7,866 nucleotides of DNA from Parafilimonas sp. (GTDB lineage: Bacteria; Bacteroidota; Bacteroidia; Chitinophagales; Chitinophagaceae), in assembly GCA_025927795.1 (NCBI GenBank), contig JAICKT010000198.1, forward strand, positions 1 through 7,866, in the 5' to 3' direction. The stretch's first letter is position 1, and every line of letters begins with the position of its first letter. Shown piece after piece: positions 7,183 through 7,866 of the stretch. The translations under genes and the position numbers were made by a program. The notes under the pieces were generated by a model. That model saw only the letters and a program-made list of their open reading frames with translations. It searched no databases and was not told the DNA's origin.

Positions 7183-7198
7183 AAATTTAATTAAATTT
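7183..7198. repeat. Perfect 16-base AT palindrome
   Basis: AAATTTAATTAAATTT reads the same on both strands and lies roughly midway between the two divergent genes. It could be a protein-binding site or a promoter-like AT block. Because it contains only A and T in an AT-rich gap, chance remains possible. Confidence 0.35.
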
Positions 7199-7204
7199 GA
7201 AAGC

Positions 7205-7270
7205 ATGAAACGAGCCATAAGTTTTTTGAGATAAATTATATAACATCGATTGATTTATGGCAGGTTTCAT
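7205..7270. promoter_or_regulatory. Long interrupted inverted repeat upstream of the unknown gene
   Basis: ATGAAACGAGCCATAA (7205-7220) pairs with TTATGGCAGGTTTCAT (7255-7270): two blocks of seven perfect pairs separated by a 2x2 mismatch, with a 34-base spacer. It ends 30 bases before the start codon at 7301. It could be an operator pair at the DNA level or, if transcribed, a stem-loop in the leader. The outer core ATGAAA/TTTCAT is shared with the inverted repeat at 7066-7093. Confidence 0.45.
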
Positions 7271-7300
7271 TTGGCTATTAAGAAATAAAAAAGAATACAA

Positions 7301-7866
7301 ATGAAATCATTATCAGAAACATGGTTTGCAGATGGATATATAGACTTTGAATTGAAGAAATATACTTTGCTCGCCTACCTGCAGGAAGTAAATAAATATT
7401 TTTATGAGCATAAATTATATCCGCAATTATCAGATATAATTTTTCATTACAACAACCTCGTTGCTTTTAGAGAAAATAAAAAATTTTTGCAGGAGCAGTT
7501 TCCGAAAAAACTTACCGGTATTCAATTAGAAAAATTAGAGTTATTATATGAGCAGATGATGAGTGATGATGAAGTGATGCAGCAATTGGAAGAAATTATT
7601 CATTATGCCACTAAGCAAATGCGATCAACCATAAATAATGGAACTGAGTTGTATGAAATGGTTGAAGACAAACTAAAAATTTCGCCGGTAGGTATTATTC
7701 CGCTTGAACAAAATGAAGGTTATTTTTTTCTGAGCAATACTATAACACTTACAAGAGTTTATTATTACAGGCTTAGTATTTATGAAAAGCGTGAGGAAAA
7801 ATTCCGCAGTATGCGTACAGAATTTGTTGATTCATGGTACCGCACTATTGCGAACACCTATGAACA
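7301..7866 (+). CDS. Conserved-looking protein of unknown function, 3' end beyond the window
   Basis: The frame opens at ATG 7301 and stays open for 188 codons to the window edge, so the C-terminus is missing. The start follows an A-rich leader (GAAATAAAAAAGAATACAA) typical of Bacteroidota. The protein begins MKSLSETWFADGYIDFELKK and has no signal peptide or membrane segment, so it should be cytoplasmic. Residues about 17-125 look helical and charged, with LQEVNKYFYEHKLYPQLSDI, FRENKKFLQEQFPKKLTGIQ and a Glu/Met-rich stretch at about 75-108. From about 127 (ISPVGIIPLEQNEGYFFLSN) it becomes beta-like and rich in Tyr and Phe, continuing TRVYYYRLSIYEKREEKFRS. I believe close relatives exist as uncharacterised proteins in Bacteroidota, but I recognise no catalytic motif. 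It is divergent from the MFS gene, with 271 bases between the starts. Confidence 0.85.
   Translation, partial: MKSLSETWFADGYIDFELKKYTLLAYLQEVNKYFYEHKLYPQLSDIIFHYNNLVAFRENKKFLQEQFPKKLTGIQLEKLELLYEQMMSDDEVMQQLEEIIHYATKQMRSTINNGTELYEMVEDKLKISPVGIIPLEQNEGYFFLSNTITLTRVYYYRLSIYEKREEKFRSMRTEFVDSWYRTIANTYE

Noticed and set aside
7250..7273. Bacteroidota-type promoter (TTG followed by TTCATTTG) before the unknown gene
   Set aside because: TTCATTTG is one base off the TAnnTTTG consensus, but the spacing to TTG is only 13 bases instead of about 19-20, so it was not called.

Overview
The window looks like a piece of a Bacteroidota chromosome, most likely from the Chitinophagaceae or a neighbouring group. 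The grounds are low GC, A-rich leaders without Shine-Dalgarno sites in front of the genes that start with ATG, a recognisable type IX secretion (T9SS) sorting domain, and a large SprA-like outer-membrane protein. This placement is inferred from composition and families, not from any marker gene.

Layout, left to right. The window opens inside an ABC-F ATPase gene (1-1065, +), whose second nucleotide-binding domain is degenerate. Right after it lie a long palindrome and, on the opposite strand, the frameshifted remains of the C-terminal end of a T9SS cargo protein (about 1068-1470, -). A large secreted protein of 1149 residues (1597-5046, +) fills the centre. It resembles the N-terminal part of SprA-type proteins followed by a beta-barrel, carries an EF-hand-like loop, and appears to start at TTG. 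After a gene-free 270 bases comes a small secreted, helix-rich protein (5316-5687, +). It converges on a 12-helix MFS transporter (5740-7029, -) across a shared hairpin terminator that overlaps the transporter's stop codon. A 271-base divergent intergenic region holds three inverted repeats, two of which share an ATGAAA/TTTCAT core. The last gene is a cytoplasmic protein of unknown function, cut by the window end (7301-7866, +).

There is no single operon here. The genes are separated by sizeable gaps, and three neighbouring pairs are convergent or divergent. The only pair likely to share control is the transporter and the divergent unknown gene. I see no tRNA, rRNA, CRISPR array, insertion sequence or complete multi-gene system. 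The points most worth checking are the naturally altered ABC-F site, the barrel protein with its calcium-type loop, the decayed T9SS domain, and the paired inverted repeats between the transporter and the unknown gene.
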